Below, one piece after another: positions 17,881-26,571 of a stretch of 45,906 nt of DNA. Each line of letters starts with the position of its first letter. Position 1 is the stretch's first letter. This DNA is from an uncultured Collinsella sp. (GTDB lineage: Bacteria; Actinomycetota; Coriobacteriia; Coriobacteriales; Coriobacteriaceae): positions 1 through 45,906 of the forward strand of contig UQEO01000004.1 of the NCBI GenBank assembly GCA_900540095.1, given 5' to 3'. The notes under the pieces were generated by a model. That model saw nothing but the letters and a program-made list of their open reading frames with translations, was not told the origin of the DNA and ran no database searches. The translations under genes and the position numbers were made by a program.

Positions 17881-17916
17881 GAAAGGGGCTTGGAAAACTG
17901 TTTCCAAGCCCCTTTC
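17881..17916. terminator. Bidirectional terminator between convergent genes
   Basis: GAAAGGGGCTTGGAAA (17881-17896) and TTTCCAAGCCCCTTTC (17901-17916) form a perfect 16-bp stem with a 4-nt loop. It lies exactly between the stop codons of the plus-strand ribbon gene and the minus-strand ATPase gene. Confidence 0.9.
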
Positions 17917-19299
17917 TTATAGTAGTTGCTCGAGTCCAACAAGCCTCGCGCTGCTTGCTTGAGCCGCTCTATTTTGACACGCTTCGCTAAATCCACCCTT
18001 GCTAAACAAGTAATACTGTTTGATCGGCCGGCCCAGCAGCGCACTGCGCCGCTCGAGCGTTTCAAGAACGTCGGTATCTACGGGCTCGTTTCTCCATTTG
18101 CACTCGCCAACGACGAACTCGCCATCGGCATCCTCTAATACAATGTCAATCTCTTCTTGGTGACGCGTTGCCGGGTTAGTGCCCCACCAAGAGCCGATTG
18201 CCTTGGGCAGTACATCCAGCTCGCCCTCAACGACCTGTCGTATCAACCACTGGCGGCATACCTCTTCAAATGTGGGGCCCACGAAGGTAGACAAATCGCG
18301 CTTGACGATACGCGCGGCAACAGCGGCTCCGAGCCCCTCTTCAATTGTTCCCGTGTACTGCGGAACAAATCGATACCAAAACCTGAACAGGTTATCGCAG
18401 ATTCGATAGACCACCTGACGTTTTGTTGCTTTGGCAACGGGCGTGACGCGTTCAACGATTCGCAGATCAATCAATGCGTCGAGTAATCGCGCGACTTGTG
18501 GCGTTGCGAGTCGGGTGACATCGGCGATTTCCTTGGGACGTACACAGCCGTTAGCGATGGCGGCTATGACGCCATTGTAGATAGCCGGGCTTCGGACTTC
18601 CTGCAGCAGATAGTTCTGGGGCTCGGCGTACAGAAACGCATCTTGGCGCAACAGAGCGTGCTCAAGGTTCCATTGCGTGGAGCGCGTGCTATCAAGCTGC
18701 GATAAATAGAGCGGCATGCCGCCGACAACGGAATACAGCTCGATAATTCTCTCGATGGGTGCATCGGGAAGCATTTGCGCTACATCGAAAACGACAAAGG
18801 GGTCGATGCGCAACTGCATGGTGCGGCGCCCATAGAGAGGACTTTGGTGTCCAAGCACCTGGTGTTCCATAAAACTCATGGACGATCCGCAGAGCACCAA
18901 GAACAGGTTGCTCTTGTCTTTGTGTCGGTCGATAAGCGTTTGCAGGCACGACGAGACGCCCGGATCGCTCTCGGCGAGGTAGGGATACTCGTCAATAATC
19001 AGAACGATTCGCTCTGTTTTGGCGTGTTCGAAGACGGATTCGAGTGCAACCTGGATAGAGGGGAACGCTGCTCCTGCGGCGCTATCGCCAAGTATCTCGC
19101 GGCTGAGCAGCGCGAGGTTTTCGCTTGCAACGGTTTGCTGTCCGGTAAAGAAGATCACATGGGGTTTGCGCTGTGTAAAGACGCGAAGCATGCTGGTTTT
19201 ACCCACGCGACGCCTTCCATAGACTACGGCAAACTGAAAGGAACCTTTTTGATAGGCGGTTTCCAGGGATTCAAGCTCTTCCCGACGTCCAACAAACAT
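17917..19299 (-). CDS. AAA ATPase with DUF234-like nuclease C-terminus
   Basis: A 460-residue protein of the archaeal-ATPase (STAND-related) group. The Walker A is GRRRVGKTSML with Lys34, and the Walker B is RIVLIIDEYPYL (about 116-127). A sensor-like LVLCGSSMSFM, a winged-helix stretch (GCVRPKEIADVTRLATPQVARLLDAL) and FRFWYRFVPQY follow. The C-terminal DUF234-type domain has EEIDIVLEDADGEFVVGECKW, a PD-(D/E)xK-like core. Such proteins are widespread in archaea and gut bacteria. Their role is unproven and is sometimes suggested to be defence or mobile-element related. The start is set by GAGG before the ATG. It is a single gene with its own AT-rich promoter (19311-19356), unlike the GC-rich surroundings, so horizontal acquisition is plausible. 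Confidence 0.85.
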   Translation of the reverse strand: MFVGRREELESLETAYQKGSFQFAVVYGRRRVGKTSMLRVFTQRKPHVIFFTGQQTVASENLALLSREILGDSAAGAAFPSIQVALESVFEHAKTERIVLIIDEYPYLAESDPGVSSCLQTLIDRHKDKSNLFLVLCGSSMSFMEHQVLGHQSPLYGRRTMQLRIDPFVVFDVAQMLPDAPIERIIELYSVVGGMPLYLSQLDSTRSTQWNLEHALLRQDAFLYAEPQNYLLQEVRSPAIYNGVIAAIANGCVRPKEIADVTRLATPQVARLLDALIDLRIVERVTPVAKATKRQVVYRICDNLFRFWYRFVPQYTGTIEEGLGAAVAARIVKRDLSTFVGPTFEEVCRQWLIRQVVEGELDVLPKAIGSWWGTNPATRHQEEIDIVLEDADGEFVVGECKWRNEPVDTDVLETLERRSALLGRPIKQYYLFSKGGFSEACQNRAAQASSARLVGLEQLL

Positions 19300-19310
19300 G
19301 ATGCGCCTCG

Positions 19311-19356
19311 CTCATATATGTATTACTAATATATATATTACTAACACATATATGAG
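19311..19356 (-). promoter_or_regulatory. AT-rich palindromic operator/promoter of the ATPase gene
   Basis: The 10-bp arms CTCATATATG (19311-19320) and CATATATGAG (19347-19356) are a perfect inverted repeat. The direct repeat TATTACTAA occurs between them at 19321 and 19336, 15 bp apart. It lies 12-57 bp upstream of the ATPase start. The AT-rich content is extreme for this window and fits a promoter with an overlapping repressor site. Confidence 0.6.
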
Positions 19357-19401
19357 TAACTTTCCACCCGTCAATCGGATGGCAAAGAAATGACAGCGTT
19401 T

Positions 19402-20760
19402 CTACTTAACGAGGCGCTTGAGTTTGGCATAGTCCTGAATCTGCTTTTTGCGCTTGGCGTTGAGGAGGTTGTTGAGGTCGAGCTTCTCAATGGTGCAGCG
19501 TTTGAGTAGCTCGGAGCTGTCAAAGCCGTTTGACTCAATGTCTTCATCCAGATCGTGCTTGAGCTTGGTCCATTTATTGAGCTGCGAGCGCACGTAGGCC
19601 GCGGGACGTTCTATCTCGTTGGCGATGTCGCGTACGCTGGCGCCCGTTCCAAACGACTCACGTATCTTCGCCGTCTCCTTGCGCGTGCGCTCGTTTTTGG
19701 CATCGGTCTTGCATCGATCGCTGCAGTAGTGCCGTTTGACGCCACGATGCCCGGCAAGTGAGTAGGCGCGTCCGCACTGCTCGCAATAGCCAATTTTGAC
19801 GGTGCTCAGCTTGCGCGAAAAATCAAACCAGAGCCACGAGAGATAGCTGTCAAAGGAGAGGAACCCTGTGGACTCGTTGCCCTGGAACACATCCACGTGC
19901 GCGCCCGAGAGATGCGAGATCACGAGCGCCTGCACCAAAGCGGTGAGTGCATCGCGGTCATCGTTGTCAAGTTCTTCGCGGCGCTCCTGGATATCTGCTT
20001 GAGGGTCGATTACATAGAAGCTCTCCTCGCTATTGCTGACCTTGAGTCGCGCTGAAATCTCCGAGCTGGAGTCTTCGTCCATGTAGAACATCGCCTGCAA
20101 AACACTGAAGTCATTAGCGGTGAGCTCGTGTTCAAAAGAGAGCACGTTGAGTGCAACGAGGGATTCTTCCTCGTCGATCATAAACATAAAGGCGTAGAAA
20201 TATCCCGCATCGGATTCGATTTTGCGCACGATGGGCAGGCTTTTGAATGAGTCGGTATAATCTCCGCCCGCCCTCAGGATAGTGGTGTAGATCTTGAAGG
20301 ATGACCCGTTTGCCGCGCAGGTTACCACTGATTTCTCGATTCTTTCCAATGCGGAGACCTTTGCGATGGTGCAGCTCCCGTTGAGGTATTCCTGGATGCG
20401 CATGGCAATAAGTGCTGCCATCGCGGCATTGGCCCAATCGCGTACGGATTCTATTGCGTGCTTGCCAAAAAGCGGCCCGGTCTGTTCGGCGTAATCAAGT
20501 ACGTTAAAGAGGCTTGCGCGGAAGGGCTGCTCTTTAACGGCGGTGGGTTCGATGCATGATGCCAGCCTGATCAGATCGGCATGGCGCTCGCTGTGTGCGG
20601 GCCCTTCGTTGCTTTTGCTGCCGGCCAGCTCGGTGGGCATGTAGAGTTCAAAGACAAGCTGGGCCTCGCCAACGGGCCTATTGGGTTCGTTCTCTATGAG
20701 GTTGACTTTCTTAAACGGAATCGAACCTTCAACGGTGCGTGTTTGGGAGAACTCAAACAT
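19402..20760 (-). CDS. Uncharacterised protein with Zn finger and HTH-like C-terminus
   Basis: A 452-residue protein I cannot name with confidence. Residues about 1-300 are soluble and acidic, with no motif I recognise. Around residue 330 a treble-clef-like metal site appears: YCEQCGRAYSL...KRHYCSDRCK, as in CGNR and related zinc fingers. It is followed by a basic helix and an HTH-like segment (FGTGASVRDIANEIERPAAYVRSQLNKW). The tail is charged and helical. A role as a DNA-binding regulator with an N-terminal sensing part is inference. AGGGGTAA precedes the start. It is divergent from the ribbon gene at 20900, sharing a 139-bp promoter region, and transcribed in the same direction as the ATPase gene about 100 bp downstream. 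Confidence 0.6.
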   Translation of the reverse strand: MFEFSQTRTVEGSIPFKKVNLIENEPNRPVGEAQLVFELYMPTELAGSKSNEGPAHSERHADLIRLASCIEPTAVKEQPFRASLFNVLDYAEQTGPLFGKHAIESVRDWANAAMAALIAMRIQEYLNGSCTIAKVSALERIEKSVVTCAANGSSFKIYTTILRAGGDYTDSFKSLPIVRKIESDAGYFYAFMFMIDEEESLVALNVLSFEHELTANDFSVLQAMFYMDEDSSSEISARLKVSNSEESFYVIDPQADIQERREELDNDDRDALTALVQALVISHLSGAHVDVFQGNESTGFLSFDSYLSWLWFDFSRKLSTVKIGYCEQCGRAYSLAGHRGVKRHYCSDRCKTDAKNERTRKETAKIRESFGTGASVRDIANEIERPAAYVRSQLNKWTKLKHDLDEDIESNGFDSSELLKRCTIEKLDLNNLLNAKRKKQIQDYAKLKRLVK

Positions 20761-20899
20761 TGTTACCCCTGTCTCTAGCTGAAGGTTTAATAGCGTAGCA
20801 CGTTTAGGAAAATTACCCGGTCAAAATCTCTATATCGGATAAACGGCCAATCGTATCTTGTGATCGTCAAGAAAAGGGGTAACGAGAAAGGACCCGATC

Positions 20900-21517
20900 A
20901 TGCATTGCAAACAGTGTGGAGCAGAGATTAACGACGGCGCCAAGTTCTGCGGCGTGTGCGGAACGCCTACAGTCGCGGCTGCGGCCAGCACGGCGGGAGA
21001 CGCGATTTACGTCGAGGCCCGGCCGATTGAGAGCCAGTCTGTCGAGGCTCAGTTTCAAGCGGCGGAGGATGCAGAGGCCGCTGCTTGCCTGCAAGATTCA
21101 CTTCGCGAGTCCATCGGGTCCCTTACGCGAGCGTCAGTGATTTCGTTGCTCTATGTGCTCTTTTTCAATTACGTGCTGGGAGGGGGCTCACTGGGGCTCG
21201 ACTATATGATTCTGCTGGGGCTGCTTCTGATTGGTCCCTGGAAGGTAATTATCTCGCTGTACCGCAGCGGTGTGAGGCTTCCCTTTGTCTATGGTGGCGG
21301 CATTATCGGTATCACGATTATGCTAATCGAACTTGTGGTTCTCGTGGGCCTTCCTGTCGTTGTTCTGATGCTTTTTTACTGGTTGGGCAGCGTGATTCAC
21401 GGGGCGGTTCCGGTTGTTCCCGAATTAGCCCCGATGACGATGGTGGCACTTTGGCCTATCGTCTCGGTTGCCAACATCATCTTCAAGGCAATCAAGCTGC
21501 ACATGGCTCGCGCCTAG
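20900..21517 (+). CDS. Zinc-ribbon multi-pass membrane protein
   Basis: A 205-residue protein opening with the ribbon CKQCGAEINDGAKFCGVCG (residues 3-21). A roughly 50-residue linker then leads to three or four hydrophobic segments: SVISLLYVLFFNYVLGG, YMILLGLLLIGPWKVII, GIIGITIMLIELVVLVGLPVVVLMLFYW and MTMVALWPIVSVANIIF. It has no outer domain, unlike the neighbouring ribbon proteins. GAAAGGA lies upstream of the ATG. It lies about 150 bp before another ribbon gene. Function unknown; likely a membrane partner of the neighbouring ribbon proteins. Confidence 0.7.
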   Translation: MHCKQCGAEINDGAKFCGVCGTPTVAAAASTAGDAIYVEARPIESQSVEAQFQAAEDAEAAACLQDSLRESIGSLTRASVISLLYVLFFNYVLGGGSLGLDYMILLGLLLIGPWKVIISLYRSGVRLPFVYGGGIIGITIMLIELVVLVGLPVVVLMLFYWLGSVIHGAVPVVPELAPMTMVALWPIVSVANIIFKAIKLHMARA

Positions 21518-21667
21518 CAAGTAGCCCGTCGCATGCCTTCCGCGTGGGGTCAGGCGAATTTGAAAGGTGAAAGAAAAGGTTTACAGTCGAGCAAATTGTC
21601 CTGGGCCTTTTCTGTTTGCAGGCTGTGGACTATCGTTTCGATATGCTGAAGTTCTAGGGGGGGATAT

Positions 21668-23158
21668 ATGTACTGCGCAAGCTGCGGGGCAAAGATCAAA
21701 GACGGGGCGCGATACTGTTCCGCATGCGGAAAACCGTTGGATGTGGATGATGCGCCGGCGAATGCTCAGCAGCCGCTTCTTTCAGGTACACCAAAGGCGC
21801 CTGCTGATAGAAAAGCGACGAGCGATCCTGCTGCATCTCGCGCAGAGAGCGCTTCTCCGGCGCCCTCTGAGCATATGTCCTTTGCGGCCTTTATGATGCA
21901 GCGTCGGCAGATCGGCCGTTTTTCCGTGCCTACGTTTGTCGCCATTTTTGCAGCAATCATCTTTACCGCTAGTGTCGCCTACGCACTGGTCAAAGCTTAC
22001 GAGGCCTTTGTGCTGCCTCAGCTGCAGCAGCAGGAACAGCCGGCTGCAGTCGAGAATAAGTCGTCTCAAAAGAAGGTCGCGGCAGCTAACAAGAAAGCGC
22101 ACAAGGCCTACGAGGGCGTGGTTGCGCGTTACGAGGACTTTGTGAGCTATTGCGAGCAGAAGGGAGCTGGTACTGCCAACTACGACGACTGGGCTCTGGG
22201 GCGCGGCGATGATTCTGGGCTGGGGCAGATATTCGTTTATGACAGCCAGAATGCTCCCGGCTTTTTAAACTACTACTATGCTTTCGATGATTTGAACGGC
22301 GACGGAATTGACGAGTTGTTTATTGGGTCTGTCGATGCGCAGAACGATATTTCGGCGATTGTAGGTGCCTACTGCTTTGTTGATGGAAAGGCCGTTTCGG
22401 TTATGCCTTCGTCAGAGATGGTAGAAGGCTCCAGCAATATGACGAATCAGTATGACGGTTTTATTGCTCAGGGTGAGAGCCAAGTCATTACTGTCTGTAA
22501 GGACGGCATCGTTAAATTTACTTGTAGTCAGGATTGTAACCAGGCAGACTTCTATATTTCGCTTACTGCAAAGGGTCCTGAGGTCGTAGACGCGGTGCAA
22601 ATTCAAAATAAGGGATTCGATAGACAGAATGGCGCCTACTTGGTGAGGACCGTCGAGGATGGTGGCAAACCACAGGAGACGATGGTCCAGGGGCGTGAAG
22701 AAGCGTGCAAAATTCTTGACGAGATTGCCGGGGAGCATCCGGAGGCCGACATTGAAAAGCCGTCTGCAAGCAGCGATATGTGGAAGGCATTCAAAGGAGC
22801 GGAGCCTTCGGAGAGCTCTTTGAAGGACGGCTCTGGCGCTGCAGACGATCGAACTGGCGCATCTCAAGCACCATCTGAAGCGGCATCCGATAGCGGCGAC
22901 GATGGGGAGGCCGCTGCGGGCGACGATGGCGTGATCGCCGACATGGATGCGTTCATTGCAAACGCCAAGCGCGAGTTGATTGTGACAGATGACGCCTCTA
23001 TTACGTACAAGGTCGCTGATAGGCCAAGCTATTGGGAGGGGGCGGCAACGTACGTTTGGTACGTCGAGTTTTATAAAGACGGAAAGGTCGTAGCGTCTGC
23101 GGAATGCGGCTCTGAAGGGTATCCGTGCCGGTCGATTATGGCCTATCACGAGAGCTAG
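21668..23158 (+). CDS. Zinc-ribbon single-pass membrane protein with Ca-loop-like outer domain
   Basis: A 496-residue protein: ribbon CASCG...CSACG (3-22), an acidic linker, a membrane segment (FVAIFAAIIFTASVAYAL, about 90-110), then a large outer region. The stretch from FMMQRRQIG through LPQLQQQEQ parallels FMQRCQVGN through EPNLQQQ in the protein at 15037, so the anchor cassette is clearly paralogous. The outer part has a loop FDDLNGDGIDELFIG (about 208-222), a Ser/Ala/Asp-rich linker, and a final domain ending GYPCRSIMAYHES. Translation starts seven bases after an unusual G7 run (21657-21663) that acts as the Shine-Dalgarno site. It could be length-variable. Function unknown. Confidence 0.75.
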   Translation: MYCASCGAKIKDGARYCSACGKPLDVDDAPANAQQPLLSGTPKAPADRKATSDPAASRAESASPAPSEHMSFAAFMMQRRQIGRFSVPTFVAIFAAIIFTASVAYALVKAYEAFVLPQLQQQEQPAAVENKSSQKKVAAANKKAHKAYEGVVARYEDFVSYCEQKGAGTANYDDWALGRGDDSGLGQIFVYDSQNAPGFLNYYYAFDDLNGDGIDELFIGSVDAQNDISAIVGAYCFVDGKAVSVMPSSEMVEGSSNMTNQYDGFIAQGESQVITVCKDGIVKFTCSQDCNQADFYISLTAKGPEVVDAVQIQNKGFDRQNGAYLVRTVEDGGKPQETMVQGREEACKILDEIAGEHPEADIEKPSASSDMWKAFKGAEPSESSLKDGSGAADDRTGASQAPSEAASDSGDDGEAAAGDDGVIADMDAFIANAKRELIVTDDASITYKVADRPSYWEGAATYVWYVEFYKDGKVVASAECGSEGYPCRSIMAYHES

Positions 23159-23259
23159 TAACTTTAGCCGAGACATGTTGGCATTACGGCGAGCGCGGCT
23201 CCTATACCTTTCCCCTTGTTCCATCCGACGAGTTTAGTTACAGCTAAAACGGCCGTTAC

Positions 23260-23349
23260 GAAGAGCTGACCGAGAGGCCGAAGACACTCGCCCGCTAAGC
23301 GGGTGTGCCCCAAAAGGGTATCTGGGGTTCGAACCCTCCCGGTTCTTCG
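23260..23349 (+). tRNA. tRNA-Ser(GCU)-like gene, possibly degenerate
   Basis: The layout is that of a 90-nt serine tRNA. The acceptor stem GAAGAGC (23260-23266) pairs with GTTCTTC (23342-23348). Then come a D arm TGACCGAGAGGCCGAAGAC, an anticodon stem CTCGC/GCGGG with anticodon GCT, a long variable arm (GCCCCAAAAGGGTATC) and TTCGAAC as the T loop. Departures from normal are C at position 33 instead of U, a T stem that pairs poorly (TGGGG with CCTCC), and two extra bases before the 3' acceptor strand. CCA is not encoded (TCA follows). It may be functional, a relic, or an integration scar. Confidence 0.5.
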
Positions 23350-23546
23350 TCAGTTGACCAAAGGTGCGACATTATTACCGCTCGCCGGCGGGTGACTAAA
23401 TGCGATGACTTGAGGGCTATAATTAACCGAGCTAAGTTGGGGGATAGATTGAGACGCACGGGCTTTCGATGCGCCTGTCGGCTCGGCATTTCGCAATTCA
23501 TTAGACACGCGGAGCGCGTGGTTTGGGATTAACGAAAGGAATCAGC
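23350..23546 (+). promoter_or_regulatory. Upstream region of the SPFH operon
   Basis: TATAAT at 23418-23423 is a consensus -10 box 124 bp before the SPFH start. No convincing -35 box was seen. The long leader after it shows no clear hairpin. GAAAGGA precedes the ATG at 23547. Confidence 0.4.
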
Positions 23547-24923
23547 ATGTCTCTGTTCCATAGCGATAACGAAAAGGAAGAAAAGCACAGCGGAATACTC
23601 GGTGCCTTTTCTGTCGACAATATCAAATGGGAGCCTGGCAACAACGAAGATGCCTCGCTTGTCTCATTCCGCTATCCCTACGAGGATTTCCCCAACGGGT
23701 CCTATCTTCAGGTTGCGCAATCGCAGATTGCCGTTTTTACCAACAATATGGGGGCGGGCAGTTCTACTGACGCTACGGGTGCCGGCGATTCTCAGGTAAG
23801 CGTGTTTGTCGGTCCGTGCAAGATCAAGCTCGACACGGGAGACAGCCGATTCGCCCCGTTCCGCAATGCCGCTCATTCGCTTACCGGCGGTAGCTCGGCG
23901 TTTCATTCCGTTGTGTACTTTATCAATACCAACTACATGAACGAGCTACGCTGGGGCACGACCGAGCCCATCATCGTTCAAGACCCTGAGGAAGACGTCA
24001 ACGTTCACGTTCGCGCCTTCGGTTTGTTTGGCGTGCATATCGAACAGAACGATTTGAGTCTGGTTCCCATTCAGGCGAGGAAGTTCCTTGTTAAGGTCGT
24101 GGGCACGCGAGATCGCTATACACGAGAAGAACTTACCTCCTTTATGCGGGCAAAAATCCTTGAGTATGTTCCCGACTTGCTTGCTAAGGCGATTGTTGAC
24201 CAGGAGGTTTCCGTTCTTAAAATTGCGACGCATCTGAGCGACTTCTCGTCTCAGATGCAGGTCAAGCTCGTTAACTATTTCGATGAGTTTGGTCTCACAC
24301 TCGATAACTTCTCGTTCAACAGCATCAAGCCCTTCGAAGAGGATCTTGCCGCCATCAACGAGATGAAGATCCAGCGTAAGCGGAGCATTCTCGAGGCACA
24401 GGGTAACGCTGCCCAGATGGACATCGAGTCCGAGGCACTTGCCAGGAAGCGTGCGCGCGAAGGCTACAACTATCAGCAGGAGCGCGGCATGGACGTAATG
24501 GAGAGTGCTGCGGGCAATGAGGGGAGTGCCGCATCGGGCCTCATGGGAGCCGGCATGGGACTCGGCATGGGCGTTGGCATGGGCGGTGCATTTGGAGCTG
24601 GCTTCTCCAACTTGGCCAACCAGACCATGGGCGCTGTTGCTCCCATGGTTGGAACGGCTTCCGCGTCCGCAGGTATGCAAAACGGTCTCGTGTGTCCCGG
24701 TTGCGGAAACGTTAATCCGATGGGTGCTAAGTTCTGCCTGGAATGCGGACAAAAGCTCGAGCAGGGTGTTGCGTGTTTGGCGTGTGGGCATCTTAACCCG
24801 GTCGGTGCCAAGTTCTGCCTTGAGTGCGGGAACCGGTTGACCTCGCCAAGGTGCCCGAGCTGCGGAGCCGAGTTGCCGGAAGGGACCAAATTCTGCCCCG
24901 ATTGTGGAACTAAGATCCAATAA
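23547..24923 (+). CDS. SPFH-domain protein with three C-terminal zinc ribbons (YdjI-like)
   Basis: A 458-residue protein. The start at 23547 has GAAAGGA upstream; an earlier in-frame codon at 23523 lacks one. Residues about 20-300 match the virion-core/YdjI type of SPFH protein: FRYPYEDFPNGSYLQVAQSQ, then VYFINTNYMNELRWGTTEPI, HVRAFGLFGVHI and LDNFSFNSIKPFEEDLAAI. A Gly/Met-rich stretch (about 330-370) precedes three tandem double-CxxC ribbons (about 382-457). Bacillus YdjI works with YdjG and YdjH to bring PspA to the membrane under envelope stress (established). A comparable scaffold role here is inference. It heads a tight five-gene run. Confidence 0.85.
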   Translation: MSLFHSDNEKEEKHSGILGAFSVDNIKWEPGNNEDASLVSFRYPYEDFPNGSYLQVAQSQIAVFTNNMGAGSSTDATGAGDSQVSVFVGPCKIKLDTGDSRFAPFRNAAHSLTGGSSAFHSVVYFINTNYMNELRWGTTEPIIVQDPEEDVNVHVRAFGLFGVHIEQNDLSLVPIQARKFLVKVVGTRDRYTREELTSFMRAKILEYVPDLLAKAIVDQEVSVLKIATHLSDFSSQMQVKLVNYFDEFGLTLDNFSFNSIKPFEEDLAAINEMKIQRKRSILEAQGNAAQMDIESEALARKRAREGYNYQQERGMDVMESAAGNEGSAASGLMGAGMGLGMGVGMGGAFGAGFSNLANQTMGAVAPMVGTASASAGMQNGLVCPGCGNVNPMGAKFCLECGQKLEQGVACLACGHLNPVGAKFCLECGNRLTSPRCPSCGAELPEGTKFCPDCGTKIQ

Positions 24924-24935
24924 GGAGAAACAAAG

Positions 24936-25637
24936 ATGAACGGTTCTGTTAAACGTGTCATTTTGGGCGAGGCAATCGTCTTGGTGGCGTGGCTTGTAAT
25001 CATGTTTGTCTGCAAAAACGCGCTGATGAACCCTATCGTCTTTGCTATGTCGCTTGGTTTTGGGGTTTTGGCTTTTGCGGTGGCTTCGATTTCGGCTACC
25101 ATGTCCGATAAGCAGTCCACGGTCAAAAGCACGACCGAAATCCATTATTTGCCGATTGCATCCAGCTGTGCCTATTTTGTTGTTGCCCTTCTTGCCAATA
25201 CGTACTTTGCGTTTGTGGCGTATGGGTGGGGCGGCAGCACGATCCCGGTTGTCGCAAACGTTGTTCTTCTCGTTGTGCTTGTCCTTGTGCAGATGGGTCT
25301 TGGCTCCTATGCCCGCCGGGCAGACCAAAAGGTTGCCGCCGCCCTCGCAAAGACGGTTCAAACGGCACAGTTCGGATCATATGTGGGGCAGCTTCTTGCC
25401 GTAGCGGAGGACGCTCAGGTTAAAGCCGAACTCAAAGGGCTCAAGGATGACATCTCCTTTAGTTCCAACATGTCGCACCCCCATGTTCAAGAGATCGAGC
25501 GACAGTTCTCCGCCGCGCTTGAGGCGGTCTCGAATTCCATGAGTGCCGATGAGCCGGCAGATGTTACGGTTGGCCTTGTCCATGATGCGCGCAATATCTG
25601 GAAAAAGCGCAATGCGGCGCTGACCGCTGTCAAATAA
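24936..25637 (+). CDS. Four-TM membrane protein of the SPFH cluster
   Basis: A 233-residue protein with four predicted membrane segments: VILGEAIVLVAWLVIMFVCK, PIVFAMSLGFGVLAFAVASI, YLPIASSCAYFVVALLANTYF and TIPVVANVVLLVVLVLVQMGL. A soluble C-terminal half of about 110 residues follows, rich in Ala and Lys and probably helical. It lies 12 bp after the SPFH gene, with AAGGAG overlapping the preceding stop region. Its position and topology suggest it is the counterpart of the Bacillus YdjH membrane partner, although I see no sequence motif that proves homology. Confidence 0.65.
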   Translation: MNGSVKRVILGEAIVLVAWLVIMFVCKNALMNPIVFAMSLGFGVLAFAVASISATMSDKQSTVKSTTEIHYLPIASSCAYFVVALLANTYFAFVAYGWGGSTIPVVANVVLLVVLVLVQMGLGSYARRADQKVAAALAKTVQTAQFGSYVGQLLAVAEDAQVKAELKGLKDDISFSSNMSHPHVQEIERQFSAALEAVSNSMSADEPADVTVGLVHDARNIWKKRNAALTAVK

Positions 25638-25692
25638 GGGCTCGCGCTGCCTTTTTACCAGGGCACTTTGATGGTTGAAGTGGGGGAAGCTA

Positions 25693-26499
25693 TTGGAAAT
25701 CAACGGAATAACTTGCGAGGGCTGCGGCAGCACCGATGTCGAGTTTGACCCCGCAACTCGAAAGGTTCATTGCAACCAGTGCGGTCGCGAGATGTACTAT
25801 TCGCGGGCGCGTCTGGGGGCCACGGGCAAAATCGCGTTTGCCAAGGACAATGCCATCAAGTTTTTTAAGGGCGGCAACTTCCCGGAGGCCCGCAAATTTG
25901 CCGCGGACGTGCTCAATATGATGCAAGACAACGCGGCGGCACAGTTTATGGTTGCGTACTGCGATGAGTTTTGCGAAGGTCTTTCGGGTTCGATGACGGT
26001 TTTCTTTAAAAGGGCCGAAGATATCCCTCTCGAATATGATGAGGTGCGTGACTTGATCGACTTGTTTGAGTCGACGCTCTACAACATGCGTGACTTTGAG
26101 GTTCAGATGGTATCGCTCGTGGTCGCCAATATGCAGAGCATGGAGGATCGGTCTCGACTTGAGAACTTTATCGATGCTGTGTGCCCGTTCTGCATAGCGC
26201 GGTATGCTTCGGAAGACTTTATGACTGCAGAGCGGGAGAGTTTCTATCAAGATATTGCCGCCAACTGCAATACACCCAAAACGTGTCTTGCACTACTCAA
26301 GGGCATTAGAGAGAACCCCGGGTCCCCCTATAAAACTGGTTCGTTTGCGTTACGAAGAAGGACTTCGTACTTTTTCGAACACTATGTGGAGCCCGTCGGT
26401 CGCATCGTCAATTCGATGAAGGCAAGCCAATACAAACAGAAGTTTCTTGTGGCCTATCAGCAGGTGTCCGAGCAATACCGAAGCATGGCCTCTCAATAA
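25693..26499 (+). CDS. TFIIB-type zinc-ribbon protein of the SPFH cluster
   Basis: About 269 residues. TTG at 25693 is preferred because GGGGGAAG lies just upstream; TTG 25675 would add six residues. The ribbon CEGCGSTDVEFD...VHCNQCG (residues about 8-30) is of the TFIIB/YdjG type. The remainder is soluble and probably all helical (TPR-like, for example FKGGNFPEARKFAADVLNMM). No membrane segment is evident, unlike YdjG. It follows the membrane protein gene by 55 bp and is likely in the same operon. It probably links the complex to the cytoplasm; this is inference. Confidence 0.65.
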   Translation: MEINGITCEGCGSTDVEFDPATRKVHCNQCGREMYYSRARLGATGKIAFAKDNAIKFFKGGNFPEARKFAADVLNMMQDNAAAQFMVAYCDEFCEGLSGSMTVFFKRAEDIPLEYDEVRDLIDLFESTLYNMRDFEVQMVSLVVANMQSMEDRSRLENFIDAVCPFCIARYASEDFMTAERESFYQDIAANCNTPKTCLALLKGIRENPGSPYKTGSFALRRRTSYFFEHYVEPVGRIVNSMKASQYKQKFLVAYQQVSEQYRSMASQ

Positions 26500-26571
26500 A
26501 GCAGATGGCGGGCGCTTACTCGCTTAAAGCTATTGGATGATCTAAACAGTGCAAACTGAAAGGTGGTACAG

